The position numbers were made by a program, and so were the translations under genes. Positions 51,764 through 60,099 of a DNA stretch of 64,000 nucleotides are shown piece after piece. The stretch comes from an uncultured Bacteroidales bacterium. GTDB lineage: Bacteria; Bacteroidota; Bacteroidia; Bacteroidales; F082. The DNA lies in the NCBI GenBank assembly GCA_900317155.1, contig ONFO01000003.1, forward strand, positions 1-64,000, written 5' to 3'. The first letter of the stretch is position 1. Every line of letters begins with the position of its first letter. The notes under the pieces are model-generated. The model had not been told where the DNA came from and ran no database searches. It saw only the letters and a list, made by a program, of their open reading frames with translations.

Positions 51764-52775
51764 AACTACTTTCCTTCAACTCACTGAACTTCTTCTTGCC
51801 TCGAACGATGCTCTCGAAAACAATATTCTTCCGATAAATGCAACTCACCAACTTATGTTCACTGCATCTGCGTTTCTCGCGAAGTTCTTTCAGCCTTTTG
51901 TAGAAATCCCAATGAGCCTTGAAAACCATCCTAAAGTCTTTAGGGCAACCCTCAATGAGGAACTTGAACGCCGCCACCCAGTCTAAGAAGATGCGGTAGA
52001 GTATGATGCGATGCACACGATGTTTGGGCAGGTTTTTCACCAAAAGCGAAAGATTGTTGCGAAAATTCAAGTAAGTCTTACGTGGTGAATTTTTCGGCAA
52101 AGTACCACCTCCAATATGGAAAACCCACGACTGCGGACAACAATAGACTTTGAAGCCGGCATTCTTTAGCCGCCAGCAAAGGTCGATCTCCTCCATGTGG
52201 GCAAAGAAACTATCGTCCAAGCCGCCCAACTGATGGTACAAATCTGCGCGGACGAACATGCAAGCCCCAGTTGCCCAAAAGACTTCCATTGGGGTATCGT
52301 ACTGATGCTCGTCCTTCTCAAGGTTTTGGAACACACGTCCGCGACAGAAGGGATAGCCATACTTGTCGATGAAGCCGCCACTGGCCCCAGCATATTCAAA
52401 ATGTTCTTTATTATAATAGGATAGGATTTTCGGTTGGCATGCAGCTATCTGAGGGTCTTTATCCATCATCTCAATGACAGGTTCTATCCAATGTGGTGCT
52501 ACTTCGATATCAGAATTAAGCAACACATAATACTGTGCCTCTATCTGTCGCAAAGCCAAGTTGTATCCCGTGGCGAAGCCTCCATTGCTGCCATTTTCAA
52601 TCAGTCTAATCTCAGGGAAACGTTCCCGCATAAATGCCACTGATTCGTCAGTTGAGGCATTATCGGCCACGACAATCTCCACCAAGTTCGGGTCACAGTT
52701 GGCTATGACATTGGGAAGGAACTGTTCGAGGAACTTCTTTCCATTATAGTTCAATATGACGACAGCAACTTTCAT
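51756..52775 (-). CDS. family 2 glycosyltransferase
   Basis: The 339-residue protein has the GT-A fold seen in rhamnosyltransferase-like enzymes: VAVVILNYNG at the start, VVADNASTDES, NGGFATGYN and LLNSDIEVAP (metal-binding Asp), then FFAHMEEIDLCWRLKNAGF. It probably adds a sugar to an envelope polysaccharide or lipid-linked glycan; the donor is unknown. It is translationally coupled (ATGA) to the acyltransferase gene upstream, suggesting shared work on a lipid-linked envelope glycan. Confidence 0.88.
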   Translation of the reverse strand: MKVAVVILNYNGKKFLEQFLPNVIANCDPNLVEIVVADNASTDESVAFMRERFPEIRLIENGSNGGFATGYNLALRQIEAQYYVLLNSDIEVAPHWIEPVIEMMDKDPQIAACQPKILSYYNKEHFEYAGASGGFIDKYGYPFCRGRVFQNLEKDEHQYDTPMEVFWATGACMFVRADLYHQLGGLDDSFFAHMEEIDLCWRLKNAGFKVYCCPQSWVFHIGGGTLPKNSPRKTYLNFRNNLSLLVKNLPKHRVHRIILYRIFLDWVAAFKFLIEGCPKDFRMVFKAHWDFYKRLKELREKRRCSEHKLVSCIYRKNIVFESIVRGKKKFSELKESSFT

Positions 52776-53656
52776 GCCTCAGCTTGTTTTCTTTGGTGTT
52801 TCCATCGACGATGCGACCACAGCCAATTATCGGGTTGACCTTCTATGAAACGTTCCACACAACGTGCATAACATTCCATGATATAACCCTTTTCCGTCTC
52901 CTTAGGATTGTCAGTAATCAACTCAAATGTCACCTCATATCGCCCTCTACCTGTCCGTTTCATGGCCACGAAGACCACAGCATAATCAAGCTTCTTTGCG
53001 ATACGTTCCAATCCAGTGAACCAACAGGTCTCCTGATGCAGAAACTCGTTCCAATAATCAGAATCCAAGCCATGTGAGGTCTGGTCAGCTACCATCAGAA
53101 CGGCATTTTGACTCTCGCGCAACTGCATCAGCCTACGCAAAGCCGAATTGGACTCCACCATCTCCAAACTGCAGTCTTTTGTACGCAAATAGAGCATAAG
53201 ACGCTCAAAAACAGAATTTTCCACCTTTTTATAGACAGCCAGGCAATTATGATTAGAGAGGTCGGGCATCATTTTACCAAACCATTCCCAGTTGCCAGAA
53301 TGCGGAATGGCGTAAAACACATTCTTATGCTGTTCGTATAATTGTTTTATCAGCTCCGGATTGGTGTACGTGAGACGGTTTTTATAACCATCCGATTCCA
53401 TGCGCAACATTTTGGGAGCTTCCACAAACAAATCGCAGAGATTACGATAAAAGTGTTTCTCAACCAACTTTACATCCCGAGCATTTTTCTCCGGGAAAGA
53501 ACGCATAAGATTCTGCCTGACCACTTTACGTCGATAACGCAACACATGGTAAAACAAAAGGTAGTATATGTCAGACTTAAGATAAAGAAGCCAATAAGGA
53601 TGGTAGGAGAGAAAATCCATCCACAACTTCACAATATGAAACCCAATTTTGGACAT
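52772..53656 (-). CDS. LpxL-like lysophospholipid/lipid A acyltransferase
   Basis: The 294-residue protein has an N-terminal membrane anchor and the LpxL/HtrB (PF03279) layout: RRKVVRQNL, the catalytic-type HSGNWEWFG (HxxxxE), LMVADQTSHG, TGLERIAKKL and NWLWSHRRWK near the end. Such enzymes acylate lipid A precursors in the inner membrane. The stop overlaps the glycosyltransferase start by ATGA, and the gene lies three bases after the GWxTD gene. Confidence 0.9.
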   Translation of the reverse strand: MSKIGFHIVKLWMDFLSYHPYWLLYLKSDIYYLLFYHVLRYRRKVVRQNLMRSFPEKNARDVKLVEKHFYRNLCDLFVEAPKMLRMESDGYKNRLTYTNPELIKQLYEQHKNVFYAIPHSGNWEWFGKMMPDLSNHNCLAVYKKVENSVFERLMLYLRTKDCSLEMVESNSALRRLMQLRESQNAVLMVADQTSHGLDSDYWNEFLHQETCWFTGLERIAKKLDYAVVFVAMKRTGRGRYEVTFELITDNPKETEKGYIMECYARCVERFIEGQPDNWLWSHRRWKHQRKQAEA

Positions 53657-53659
53657 AGG

Positions 53660-55129
53660 TTATCTGGGATTATCATAGTAATCACCTGCATGCGAGCCCC
53701 AGCCCTTTTCGTACTCAGTTTGGTCAACGCCTTGGTCCGAACCATAGATGCGCCTATAAACCTCAAGCTGCCAGCGAGGATTGTTAATTTCACCAATCAA
53801 ATCGGAATGAATCAAATGATAATCATTGGTGGAACGATCTTTCGACATGAAAACAAAACGCTTGTTGCGTTGGTGAGCTACCTCATAATAATGCCAAATT
53901 TGGTATGGATAAGCACCTGGCTCATCTACGCTTTCCACAATTTGGTCAGGCTGACCATATTTCAGGAACACATACCCGCGGTCGGTGCGATAACCAGGAA
54001 ATGAAGTTGTATTAAACGACATGTTCACACGTTTGACAGCTGCCAAATAATCATCAAAACCTTGTTTGGGATTCATCGGCGAACGAGAGCTCCAAAAGTT
54101 GAACAGGAATTGCTGCATGGTTTTCACATCGCTTGTTTTCAAAAGATTGGAAGAATAATCGCGTTCAATTTCCGTGCAAATCGGATCCAAATAGCGTATG
54201 TATTTGCGCAAGGTATCAAGGTTTTCAATTGTACTTACAAAGGTATTGGCGATGCTCACTCCTGCAAGGTCGCCCATATCATAGCTCGCATTAGGATTGC
54301 TTCTTTGGAAGAAAGCACTGTTAGAGCAAATCAAGCTATTGCTGCGGTCACGCACTTCGACGACAAGATAATAATTGCCCGAGGGCAAATCTTTGATGTC
54401 GATACTATGGAGTAACACATTCACTTTGCTCACATCATAACGCTTGGCAAAGAAATAATTCTGCATCCGGTTCGACGACTCAACAGTCTCAATGTAATAA
54501 TTGACCAAAAACTTGCCTTCGTCATACAATTTGTTGCTATTGTAAATCTCAGAATAGAAATTCAGTTTTTCCTCATTTGAGCCGTAGAAAGGATAAACTC
54601 TAGGCAAGAAGTCATACCCGCTCTTGGTGCAAGACGAGGGCTTGAGAGCTTTTGTATAAGAGTCAAAAAGCAGGATATCGGAAACCGAAGGCACATTTTC
54701 AGGATAGTTGACTTCAACAGTAACCGTCTCTTTTGGCAAGGCATCACCGCTGTTCAAATCCGTAATGCTGATTTCCATCTGATATTCACCGTTTTCCAGC
54801 GAGAAACGCTGTTGATCGATAAAAGCGCCATCAATATTAGCCGTGTCGGTCACCACAGGGCTATCCAATGCCACCTTAGAGAAAGTGGATTCCTCTCCTT
54901 TTCTGAAAATGGTCACAATCTCCACAGACGCCTTGAACTTGCCTGGTTCAAACTCCTTGTAGACCGCCGAACGGCAATCAAAGGCAAGTGCGTTCTCTAC
55001 AAAAGGCGTCACTCCAGGAGCACTGTATGTAGTTGTGGAAAGATAAGATTTCAGTCGCTTCGGTTTCATTTGGGCTGTACCCGAAAAGACCAAAAGGACA
55101 AGTGATAGAATTACAAATATACGTTTCAT
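53660..55129 (-). CDS. GWxTD domain-containing protein
   Basis: The 489-residue product has a signal peptide (MKRIFVILSLVLLVFSGTAQ, about residues 1-20) and ends with a GWxTD domain (TIGR03514-like): FWSSRSPMNPKQGFDDYLA, then TSFPGYRTDRGYVFLKYGQPD. Bacteroidetes carry these proteins with no assigned function. The start at 55129 is set by the signal peptide; the frame is open to 55204. It forms a run with the acyltransferase and glycosyltransferase genes. Confidence 0.87.
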   Translation of the reverse strand: MKRIFVILSLVLLVFSGTAQMKPKRLKSYLSTTTYSAPGVTPFVENALAFDCRSAVYKEFEPGKFKASVEIVTIFRKGEESTFSKVALDSPVVTDTANIDGAFIDQQRFSLENGEYQMEISITDLNSGDALPKETVTVEVNYPENVPSVSDILLFDSYTKALKPSSCTKSGYDFLPRVYPFYGSNEEKLNFYSEIYNSNKLYDEGKFLVNYYIETVESSNRMQNYFFAKRYDVSKVNVLLHSIDIKDLPSGNYYLVVEVRDRSNSLICSNSAFFQRSNPNASYDMGDLAGVSIANTFVSTIENLDTLRKYIRYLDPICTEIERDYSSNLLKTSDVKTMQQFLFNFWSSRSPMNPKQGFDDYLAAVKRVNMSFNTTSFPGYRTDRGYVFLKYGQPDQIVESVDEPGAYPYQIWHYYEVAHQRNKRFVFMSKDRSTNDYHLIHSDLIGEINNPRWQLEVYRRIYGSDQGVDQTEYEKGWGSHAGDYYDNPR

Positions 55130-55244
55130 AGCTCTAAAATTTTCGACAAAAATATTACTTATTTGATGGCATGACAACATTTTTCGCATCTCATTTCTCA
55201 ACAATTCTCAACATTTTCAATATAAACAATTGATCTATAATAAT

Positions 55245-56879
55245 TTATAAAATATCTTTCAAATAACCGATAACAGCCTGTTCTAGATTATCTCCCCGGT
55301 TCATAGCCGACAAGATCTTGTTTGTCCTTCGATTGGCCCCACTATAAGAAATGCCTTCCAGCACTGCGATTTCAGCATCGTTCATGCCTAACATGCCCAA
55401 ACAGCAATGACGCAAGTCAGCTACGTTTAGGTCAGAATAGTCTTTCAAGAAACGCGAAGAGAAGTCGGGAAAACAATGGTTTGCCTCTTGTACAAGACTT
55501 ATGTAATCCATCTCCTTCAGTTTCAGTTTGGGATATACACCCACATTCTTTATCATAATGTCCTTACCCTCCACTGATTGTCGAATTTTTGACACGATGT
55601 GGCTGTTAGAGAAAGTGTTCCAGGCTTCATTGAAATCAACGCGCTGGTTATCAAGCAGCTCTATGGTATCGTTCAACACCTGAGACATTTGCTCTATCTC
55701 ATGGTCCTTGTCTGCGCTTTCCTGCTCATGTTTCAGTACTATGGTAGTAATTTTATTCTCTATATGATTGATACGCTTACGGTTACGGACAATGATATAA
55801 GCCATAAAGACAATGACCAGCAACAAAAACAACGAAACTATCAAAGAGGAGGTACCTTTGTCCTCTTTTGAAGAGGCGGGATCCGTTTTCGGATGATTAA
55901 ATTCATCAAAAAGATATTCTATTTCCATCTTTTTCGAAGCCATACGGGTCTCCATCATAGCGTTCTCCACATAATAACGTGTATAGGACAGCTCTTCTTC
56001 AGACATACCTTTTTCGCGGAAAACCTCTGCCAGCTTAACTGCAGCATCAACACGAGCATAACGGTCGCCCTTCAGAAACGCTTGCTCCAAATGGGGAACC
56101 GCAGAATCAAATTGTTGAATCTCATAGTATTTTACGCCAATAACCAATTGAAACAAGTCATCACTAACCGTACCCAATTTTTCGGCATCCTGCAAGCATG
56201 CCAAAGCTTTGTCATACTGCTTTTGGGACTGATAAATAGCCGCTTCAAAGCGTTTCATTGCCGCAAGATCAGGTCCAGATTCATAAAACGACGATGCTTT
56301 TTGGCAAGTCTCAAAAGCGGACTCCTGCAAGCCATAACGATATAAGATTTCCGACAAACGTGTGTAAATCAAAGCAATAAAACGCGATTCTTGGGAACTA
56401 ACAGCCTCTTGCGACTTCATCATACTCAAGGCATACAAATAATACGAGAAGGCTTTCACATCATCTTGAACGAAGGAATATTCCACACCTTTATAATAAT
56501 AGGCATTGGCACGAAGAAACTGTAACTCGGAATCCTCAGGATATTGCCCGGCCACGCTATCATAAAAGGCGATCACAGGCAACAGGTCCGGACTCTGCTC
56601 CGAAAGACTACGGTTTTTGTATTGAGCCTGTACCTCACGTAACAGCAATTCGTTAGCGTCAAAAGTAGTGAAAGGGTGGGTTGAAGCCATTTTTCGAAGT
56701 GCCAATAGACTATCGGCTGCTGACGAAGGATCCGTTTCCAGCAAAGCTTCCACCGTTTTCAATTCTTTGAAATGATGAGGGGCATTTTGCTGCGTAAACA
56801 CCGATTTTTGCCTTGAGCAAGCGTAAAATAATGTCATACAGAGCAAAAACAGGATAAACGAAACGCCCTTTGCTTTCAT
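55245..56879 (-). CDS. membrane-anchored TPR protein with C-terminal DNA-binding-like domain
   Basis: The 544-residue product has an N-terminal lipoprotein-like signal (LFYACSRQK), a tetratricopeptide-rich region (about 30-330), a single membrane segment (about 345-367, LIVSLFLLLVIVFMAYIIV), a coiled region and a C-terminal helix-turn-helix-like domain (ADLRHCCLGMLGMNDAEIAVLEGISYSGANRRTNKIL, given in fragments). Similar TPR-TM-HTH proteins in Bacteroidetes act as membrane-bound regulators whose targets are unknown. It lies upstream of the tRNA genes, on the opposite strand. Confidence 0.78.
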   Translation of the reverse strand: MKAKGVSFILFLLCMTLFYACSRQKSVFTQQNAPHHFKELKTVEALLETDPSSAADSLLALRKMASTHPFTTFDANELLLREVQAQYKNRSLSEQSPDLLPVIAFYDSVAGQYPEDSELQFLRANAYYYKGVEYSFVQDDVKAFSYYLYALSMMKSQEAVSSQESRFIALIYTRLSEILYRYGLQESAFETCQKASSFYESGPDLAAMKRFEAAIYQSQKQYDKALACLQDAEKLGTVSDDLFQLVIGVKYYEIQQFDSAVPHLEQAFLKGDRYARVDAAVKLAEVFREKGMSEEELSYTRYYVENAMMETRMASKKMEIEYLFDEFNHPKTDPASSKEDKGTSSLIVSLFLLLVIVFMAYIIVRNRKRINHIENKITTIVLKHEQESADKDHEIEQMSQVLNDTIELLDNQRVDFNEAWNTFSNSHIVSKIRQSVEGKDIMIKNVGVYPKLKLKEMDYISLVQEANHCFPDFSSRFLKDYSDLNVADLRHCCLGMLGMNDAEIAVLEGISYSGANRRTNKILSAMNRGDNLEQAVIGYLKDIL

Positions 56880-56949
56880 AAAACGTAGTTATTCAATCTT
56901 GCAAAGATACGGGTTTTCGGTGGAAAAAAGTTTTTTTTCGTGATTTTTC

Positions 56950-56978
56950 TTGACCTATCGAAAAATGTTGTACTTTTG
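56950..56978 (+). promoter_or_regulatory. promoter of the tRNA-Ser pair
   Basis: TTG (56950-56952) and TACTTTTG (56971-56978) are separated by 18 bases, immediately upstream of the first tRNA. Confidence 0.65.
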
Positions 56979-56982
56979 CAGC

Positions 56983-57067
56983 GGAGATATGGCTGAGTGG
57001 TCGATAGCGGCGGTCTTGAAAACCGTTAAGCCGAAAGGCTTCGGGGGTTCGAATCCCTCTGTCTCCG
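56983..57067 (+). tRNA. tRNA-Ser(UGA)
   Basis: A 7-bp acceptor GGAGATA pairs with TGTCTCC (with one G-T wobble). The anticodon loop CTTGAAA gives anticodon TGA, and there is a long variable arm (AAGCCGAAAGGCTT) typical of serine tRNA plus the T-arm GGGGGTTCGAATCCCTC. CCA is not encoded. Confidence 0.95.
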
Positions 57068-57121
57068 CTAGGGCGACTGATAGTCGCCTTCGTTTTGTCA
57101 GACCATCTGACGTAGAGGTCA

Positions 57122-57207
57122 GGAGAGATGCCGGAGTGGTCGATCGGGGCGGTCTCGAAAACCGTTGAACGCTTTGCGTTCCAAGGGTTCGAATCCCTTT
57201 CTCTCCG
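57122..57207 (+). tRNA. tRNA-Ser(CGA)
   Basis: The acceptor GGAGAGA pairs with TCTCTCC. The anticodon loop CTCGAAA gives anticodon CGA, with a long variable arm (GAACGCTTTGCGTTC) and the T-arm AGGGTTCGAATCCCT. CCA is not encoded. It is 54 bases downstream of the first tRNA; small hairpins (GGCGACT/AGTCGCC and GTCAGA/TCTGAC) lie between them. Confidence 0.95.
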
Positions 57208-57211
57208 CAAG

Positions 57212-57254
57212 AAGAAGCAAGCACCTGAAGATCAAATGCTTGCTTCTTTTTTTT
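57212..57254 (+). terminator. intrinsic terminator of the tRNA-Ser pair
   Basis: AAGAAGCAAGCA (57212-57223) pairs perfectly with TGCTTGCTTCTT (57237-57248), which runs on into a stretch of T residues. Confidence 0.92.
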
Positions 57255-57282
57255 GGCTAAACGGGTCACAATCGGGTCCCTT

Positions 57283-57326
57283 ATGGTTTTTCTTAAACAC
57301 GAATTATCACCAATTTGCCGCGAATT
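57283..57326. repeat. AACACGAATT-type repeat, copy 1 (half element)
   Basis: ATGGTTTTTCTTAAACACGAATT and the following ACCAATTTGCC.CGAA closely match 58236-58276. The repeat runs into the 3' end of the zinc-ribbon gene and supplies its last codons and stop. Confidence 0.75.
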
Positions 57327-57975
57327 TTTCAAAAATTGCTTCTTTTTTGTCTTCCTTCCGTTCCTTTTCGGTCAGCTCCATCAGCAGCCAAATGCTTTCA
57401 TAGCGACTGGCGCGTTTCTCGTTTGATACGGGCAACGTCCTGATGCTTTGGCAATGGGGACACCGCGACGGGAACGAGGCCGAATAAGGGTGAGGCCTAA
57501 TGTCGAGGGCGGAGAATGTGGCTCCACACTGGGTGCATTTAAATTCCTGCTGACCTTTGTCGATGGGGCTGTCGTTATAGCCCCAGTTTATGCTGAGGTG
57601 CGAAATGAACGTTGCCGTCTCCTCCATATCCCAAAGTCTTTGGTAAAAAGCCTTGTCGGATTCGGTCGGGCGCGTCCTTTTTCCACCGCATTTCGGGCAA
57701 GGTTGAGGTTTTGAATAGGTGTAATCGCCATTAGAAGATGCATGGTTTCTCATTTTCTTCTCGATGTTGTCGGCCTCAAAGGTTTCGCCACACTCGGAGC
57801 AAACGAACTGGATAGGTTTCGGTTTGGGTTGTTTGGCTTTCCTTTTCTTCTCGAAATGCTCCTGTATGCCTTCGACGGCCAGCACAGGCAACATCCAGAT
57901 GAAGGATAACGCCATCCCGACATTGCTGAAAAACTCAGCCACTTTTGATTTGGTTTTCTGTTTTTGGTTTTTCAT
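57307..57975 (-). CDS. zinc-ribbon membrane-associated protein of unknown function
   Basis: The 222-residue product has a hydrophobic segment (about 18-36, [17 protein letters not shown]) and four CxxC pairs: CSEC, CPKC, CTQC and CPHC, forming two zinc-ribbon-like units (about 58-98 and 145-185). No family is recognised. Its last residues (KFAANW and stop) come from an interspersed repeat. It overlaps the upstream small membrane-protein gene by ATGA, so the two form an operon next to the tRNA-Ser genes. Confidence 0.72.
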   Translation of the reverse strand: MKNQKQKTKSKVAEFFSNVGMALSFIWMLPVLAVEGIQEHFEKKRKAKQPKPKPIQFVCSECGETFEADNIEKKMRNHASSNGDYTYSKPQPCPKCGGKRTRPTESDKAFYQRLWDMEETATFISHLSINWGYNDSPIDKGQQEFKCTQCGATFSALDIRPHPYSASFPSRCPHCQSIRTLPVSNEKRASRYESIWLLMELTEKERKEDKKEAIFEKFAANW

Positions 57976-58154
57976 GATTGTTCTTGTTTTGAATTGTCAG
58001 TTGTTTTTTCGTTTGTCGAATCGTCGCGCAAAACCCATATCACGATCCACACCAAAACGCTGACGACATAGATGAGCCAGGCCCACCACGATGCATGAAT
58101 CCTGATGAGGATAATCAGTCCGATAAGATAATCAATAAAGATGAAGCATCCCAT
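57972..58154 (-). CDS. small membrane protein
   Basis: The 60-residue product is mostly two hydrophobic stretches (about 4-17 and 22-42, with WWAWLIYVVSVLVWIVIWV), followed by a polar tail ([17 protein letters not shown]). The ATGA overlap with the zinc-ribbon gene supports translation. No family is recognised. Confidence 0.6.
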   Translation of the reverse strand: MGCFIFIDYLIGLIILIRIHASWWAWLIYVVSVLVWIVIWVLRDDSTNEKTTDNSKQEQS

Positions 58155-58235
58155 AGTGCGTTGATTTTGATAACGGTCGCAAAAATACAGTGCCGCTACC
58201 GATGCGCAATGGAATGTAGTGAATTATAGTAAAAG

Positions 58236-58363
58236 ATGGTTTTTCTTAAACACGAATTGCCACCAATTTGCCACGAAATCGGAGATTAGACGAAGTCAAT
58301 TATCAAAAAGAATTCATGAAAATTTGTGAATCATTTATGGAAATTCGTGTTACAAAAAAAATC
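58236..58363. repeat. AACACGAATT-type palindromic element, copy 2
   Basis: The left end (TTTTTCTTAAACACGAATT, 58240-58258) is inverted against the right end (AATTCGTGTTACAAAAA, about 58337-58355), bracketing AATT-rich filler with further CACGAA and TTTGTGAAT units. It has the form of a small MITE-like element without a gene. Confidence 0.65.
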
Positions 58364-58640
58364 AGCAAATTACATACAGTGCAGACGACATACCCTAGGC
58401 TTAGTCTTGGGTTAGTCTTGGCTTACCCAAGGGTTAGACTGCTTGAAGTTTTTTGCTGGTCAAACTGGATTGCTTGCCATTTTTCATCGAAAACAGGGCT
58501 TCCCACCTAATGGCAATGGAATGTGAAGGTAGTGAACGATAGAATTTCGGGGAACGATAGCATTTTTGCCAATCAAATTTCGGGGAGAAATAGTGTTTTG
58601 TCGAAACAAATCAACGGGAAAGATAGAAATTTTTATCGTT
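58364..58640. other. gene-free spacer with local sequence repeats
   Basis: No gene is seen. The stretch contains CTTAGTCTTGGGTTAGTCTTGG (an 11-base near-repeat around 58400-58420), GGCAATGGAATGT, which also occurs near 58208, and two ATTTCGGGGA motifs. It ends at the promoter of the ATPase gene. Confidence 0.5.
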
Positions 58641-58673
58641 TTTGTATGATATTCAATTATTTTACTATCTTTG
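58641..58673 (+). promoter_or_regulatory. promoter of the AAA/DUF4143 gene
   Basis: TTTG (58641-58644) and TATCTTTG (58666-58673) are separated by 21 bases, close to the Bacteroidetes consensus. The start codon is 26 bases downstream. Confidence 0.65.
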
Positions 58674-58698
58674 CATCGCGTTTAAGAAACTAATTGGA

Positions 58699-60033
58699 AT
58701 GGAATACATTTTTCAACGAAAGATTTACCAGCAACTTCGCCAATGGAAACAAGATAACGACGGCAGAAGCGCAGTGCTTGTGGAAGGCGCACGGCGTATC
58801 GGCAAGTCTACTGTCGTGGAAGAGTTTGCCAAACAAGAATACAAGTCATATATTCTGATTGACTTCAACAAGGCCTCAGAACGCATCAAGTCGTTGTTTG
58901 ATGATTTGATGGATTTGGATTTTATCTTTCTGTTCTTGCAAAGCATCTATCACACGACCCTATACCAACGCGAGTCCGTCATCATCTTCGATGAAGTGCA
59001 AAAATGCCCCATGGCCCGACAAGCCATCAAATACTTGGTGCAAGACGGCAGGTACGACTACATCGAGACGGGTTTGCTCATCAGTATCAAACAGAACACC
59101 GAACATATCACCATACCAAGTGAAGAGGACACTATTGAGATGTATCCAATGGATTATGAGGAGTTTCGTTGGGCAATGGGCGACACGGCAACCCTTCCGC
59201 TACTGCGGCAATCACTTGAAAGAAATCGCTCCATGGGTGACGACCTCAACCGACAATATATGCGCGATTTGCGTCTGTATATGCTCGTAGGGGGTATGCC
59301 ACAGGCAGTGAGCGAGTATCTTAACACGAAGAATTTACGGTCAGTCGATATGGTAAAACGCAAGATACTGAAACTTTACTTCGACGATTTTCGCAAAATA
59401 GACAAGACAGGCAAGATTGGCAGACTGTTTCAAGCCATTCCAGCGATGCTCTCTCACGGGGTTGGACGGTTCTATCCAACCGCCATCATCAAGGGCGTAG
59501 GGGCCGATAAGATGGAAGACTTGCTCATCGCCTTGGAGGATAGCAAGACGGTGAACGTCGCCTACCATGCGACCGACCCCAACGTGGGACAGCCGTTGAG
59601 CGAAGACAAAAGCCGCATGAAAATCTATGTGGGCGATACCGGGTTGATGGTTACGCTCGCTTTTGGAGACAAGAGTTTCGCCGAAAACGTGCTATACGAC
59701 AAACTCCTTGCGGACCGTTTGCAAGCCAATATGGGTTACGTTTACGAAAACCTTGTAGCGCAAATGCTCAAAAGCAGCGGAAACAACCTTTATTTCCACA
59801 CATGGCCCAAAGACGACAAGCACAATTATGAAGTCGATTTCTTGCTTTCGCGAGGCGCGAAGATTTGCCCGATAGAAGTTAAGTCGGCCAGTTACAAGTC
59901 ACATGTGTCGCTTGATGCTTTTTGCAAGAAGTTCTCGTCACGCGTAGGCAACAGATACGTGGTTTACACCAAGGACCTGAGGCACGACAGCGAAACGACT
60001 TTGTTGCCAATTTATATGGTTGGGGTGATTTGA
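58699..60033 (+). CDS. AAA-type ATP-binding protein with DUF4143
   Basis: The 444-residue protein begins with an AAA_14 domain (PF13173): Walker A is LVEGARRIGKSTVVEEF, Walker B is ESVIIFDEVQKCP and a sensor-like ETGLLIS follows. The C-terminal half has DUF4143 with a nuclease-like fold (YEVDFLLSRGAKICPIEVKS is the PD-(D/E)xK-like stretch). This family is abundant and variable in Bacteroidetes; roles in stress or mobile elements are proposed but not settled. The start at MEYIFQRKIY (58699) is preferred over 58642 because of the promoter position. Confidence 0.9.
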   Translation: MEYIFQRKIYQQLRQWKQDNDGRSAVLVEGARRIGKSTVVEEFAKQEYKSYILIDFNKASERIKSLFDDLMDLDFIFLFLQSIYHTTLYQRESVIIFDEVQKCPMARQAIKYLVQDGRYDYIETGLLISIKQNTEHITIPSEEDTIEMYPMDYEEFRWAMGDTATLPLLRQSLERNRSMGDDLNRQYMRDLRLYMLVGGMPQAVSEYLNTKNLRSVDMVKRKILKLYFDDFRKIDKTGKIGRLFQAIPAMLSHGVGRFYPTAIIKGVGADKMEDLLIALEDSKTVNVAYHATDPNVGQPLSEDKSRMKIYVGDTGLMVTLAFGDKSFAENVLYDKLLADRLQANMGYVYENLVAQMLKSSGNNLYFHTWPKDDKHNYEVDFLLSRGAKICPIEVKSASYKSHVSLDAFCKKFSSRVGNRYVVYTKDLRHDSETTLLPIYMVGVI

Positions 60034-60099
60034 TTTGAGCGGAGAAAAGCAACTAAATTGCGGACTCTCAATCCATAACGCAAAAAAATCCTTTTACTT

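Noticed and set aside
57122..57300. Integration attachment site from a repeated tRNA-Ser 3' end
   Set aside because: I looked for a second copy of the tRNA 3' end downstream and did not see one; the two tRNAs differ in their 3' halves.
58268..58510. 80-codon plus-strand reading frame in the gene-free stretch
   Set aside because: Its 5' half is the interspersed AACACGAATT element and no domain or ribosome-binding context is visible.
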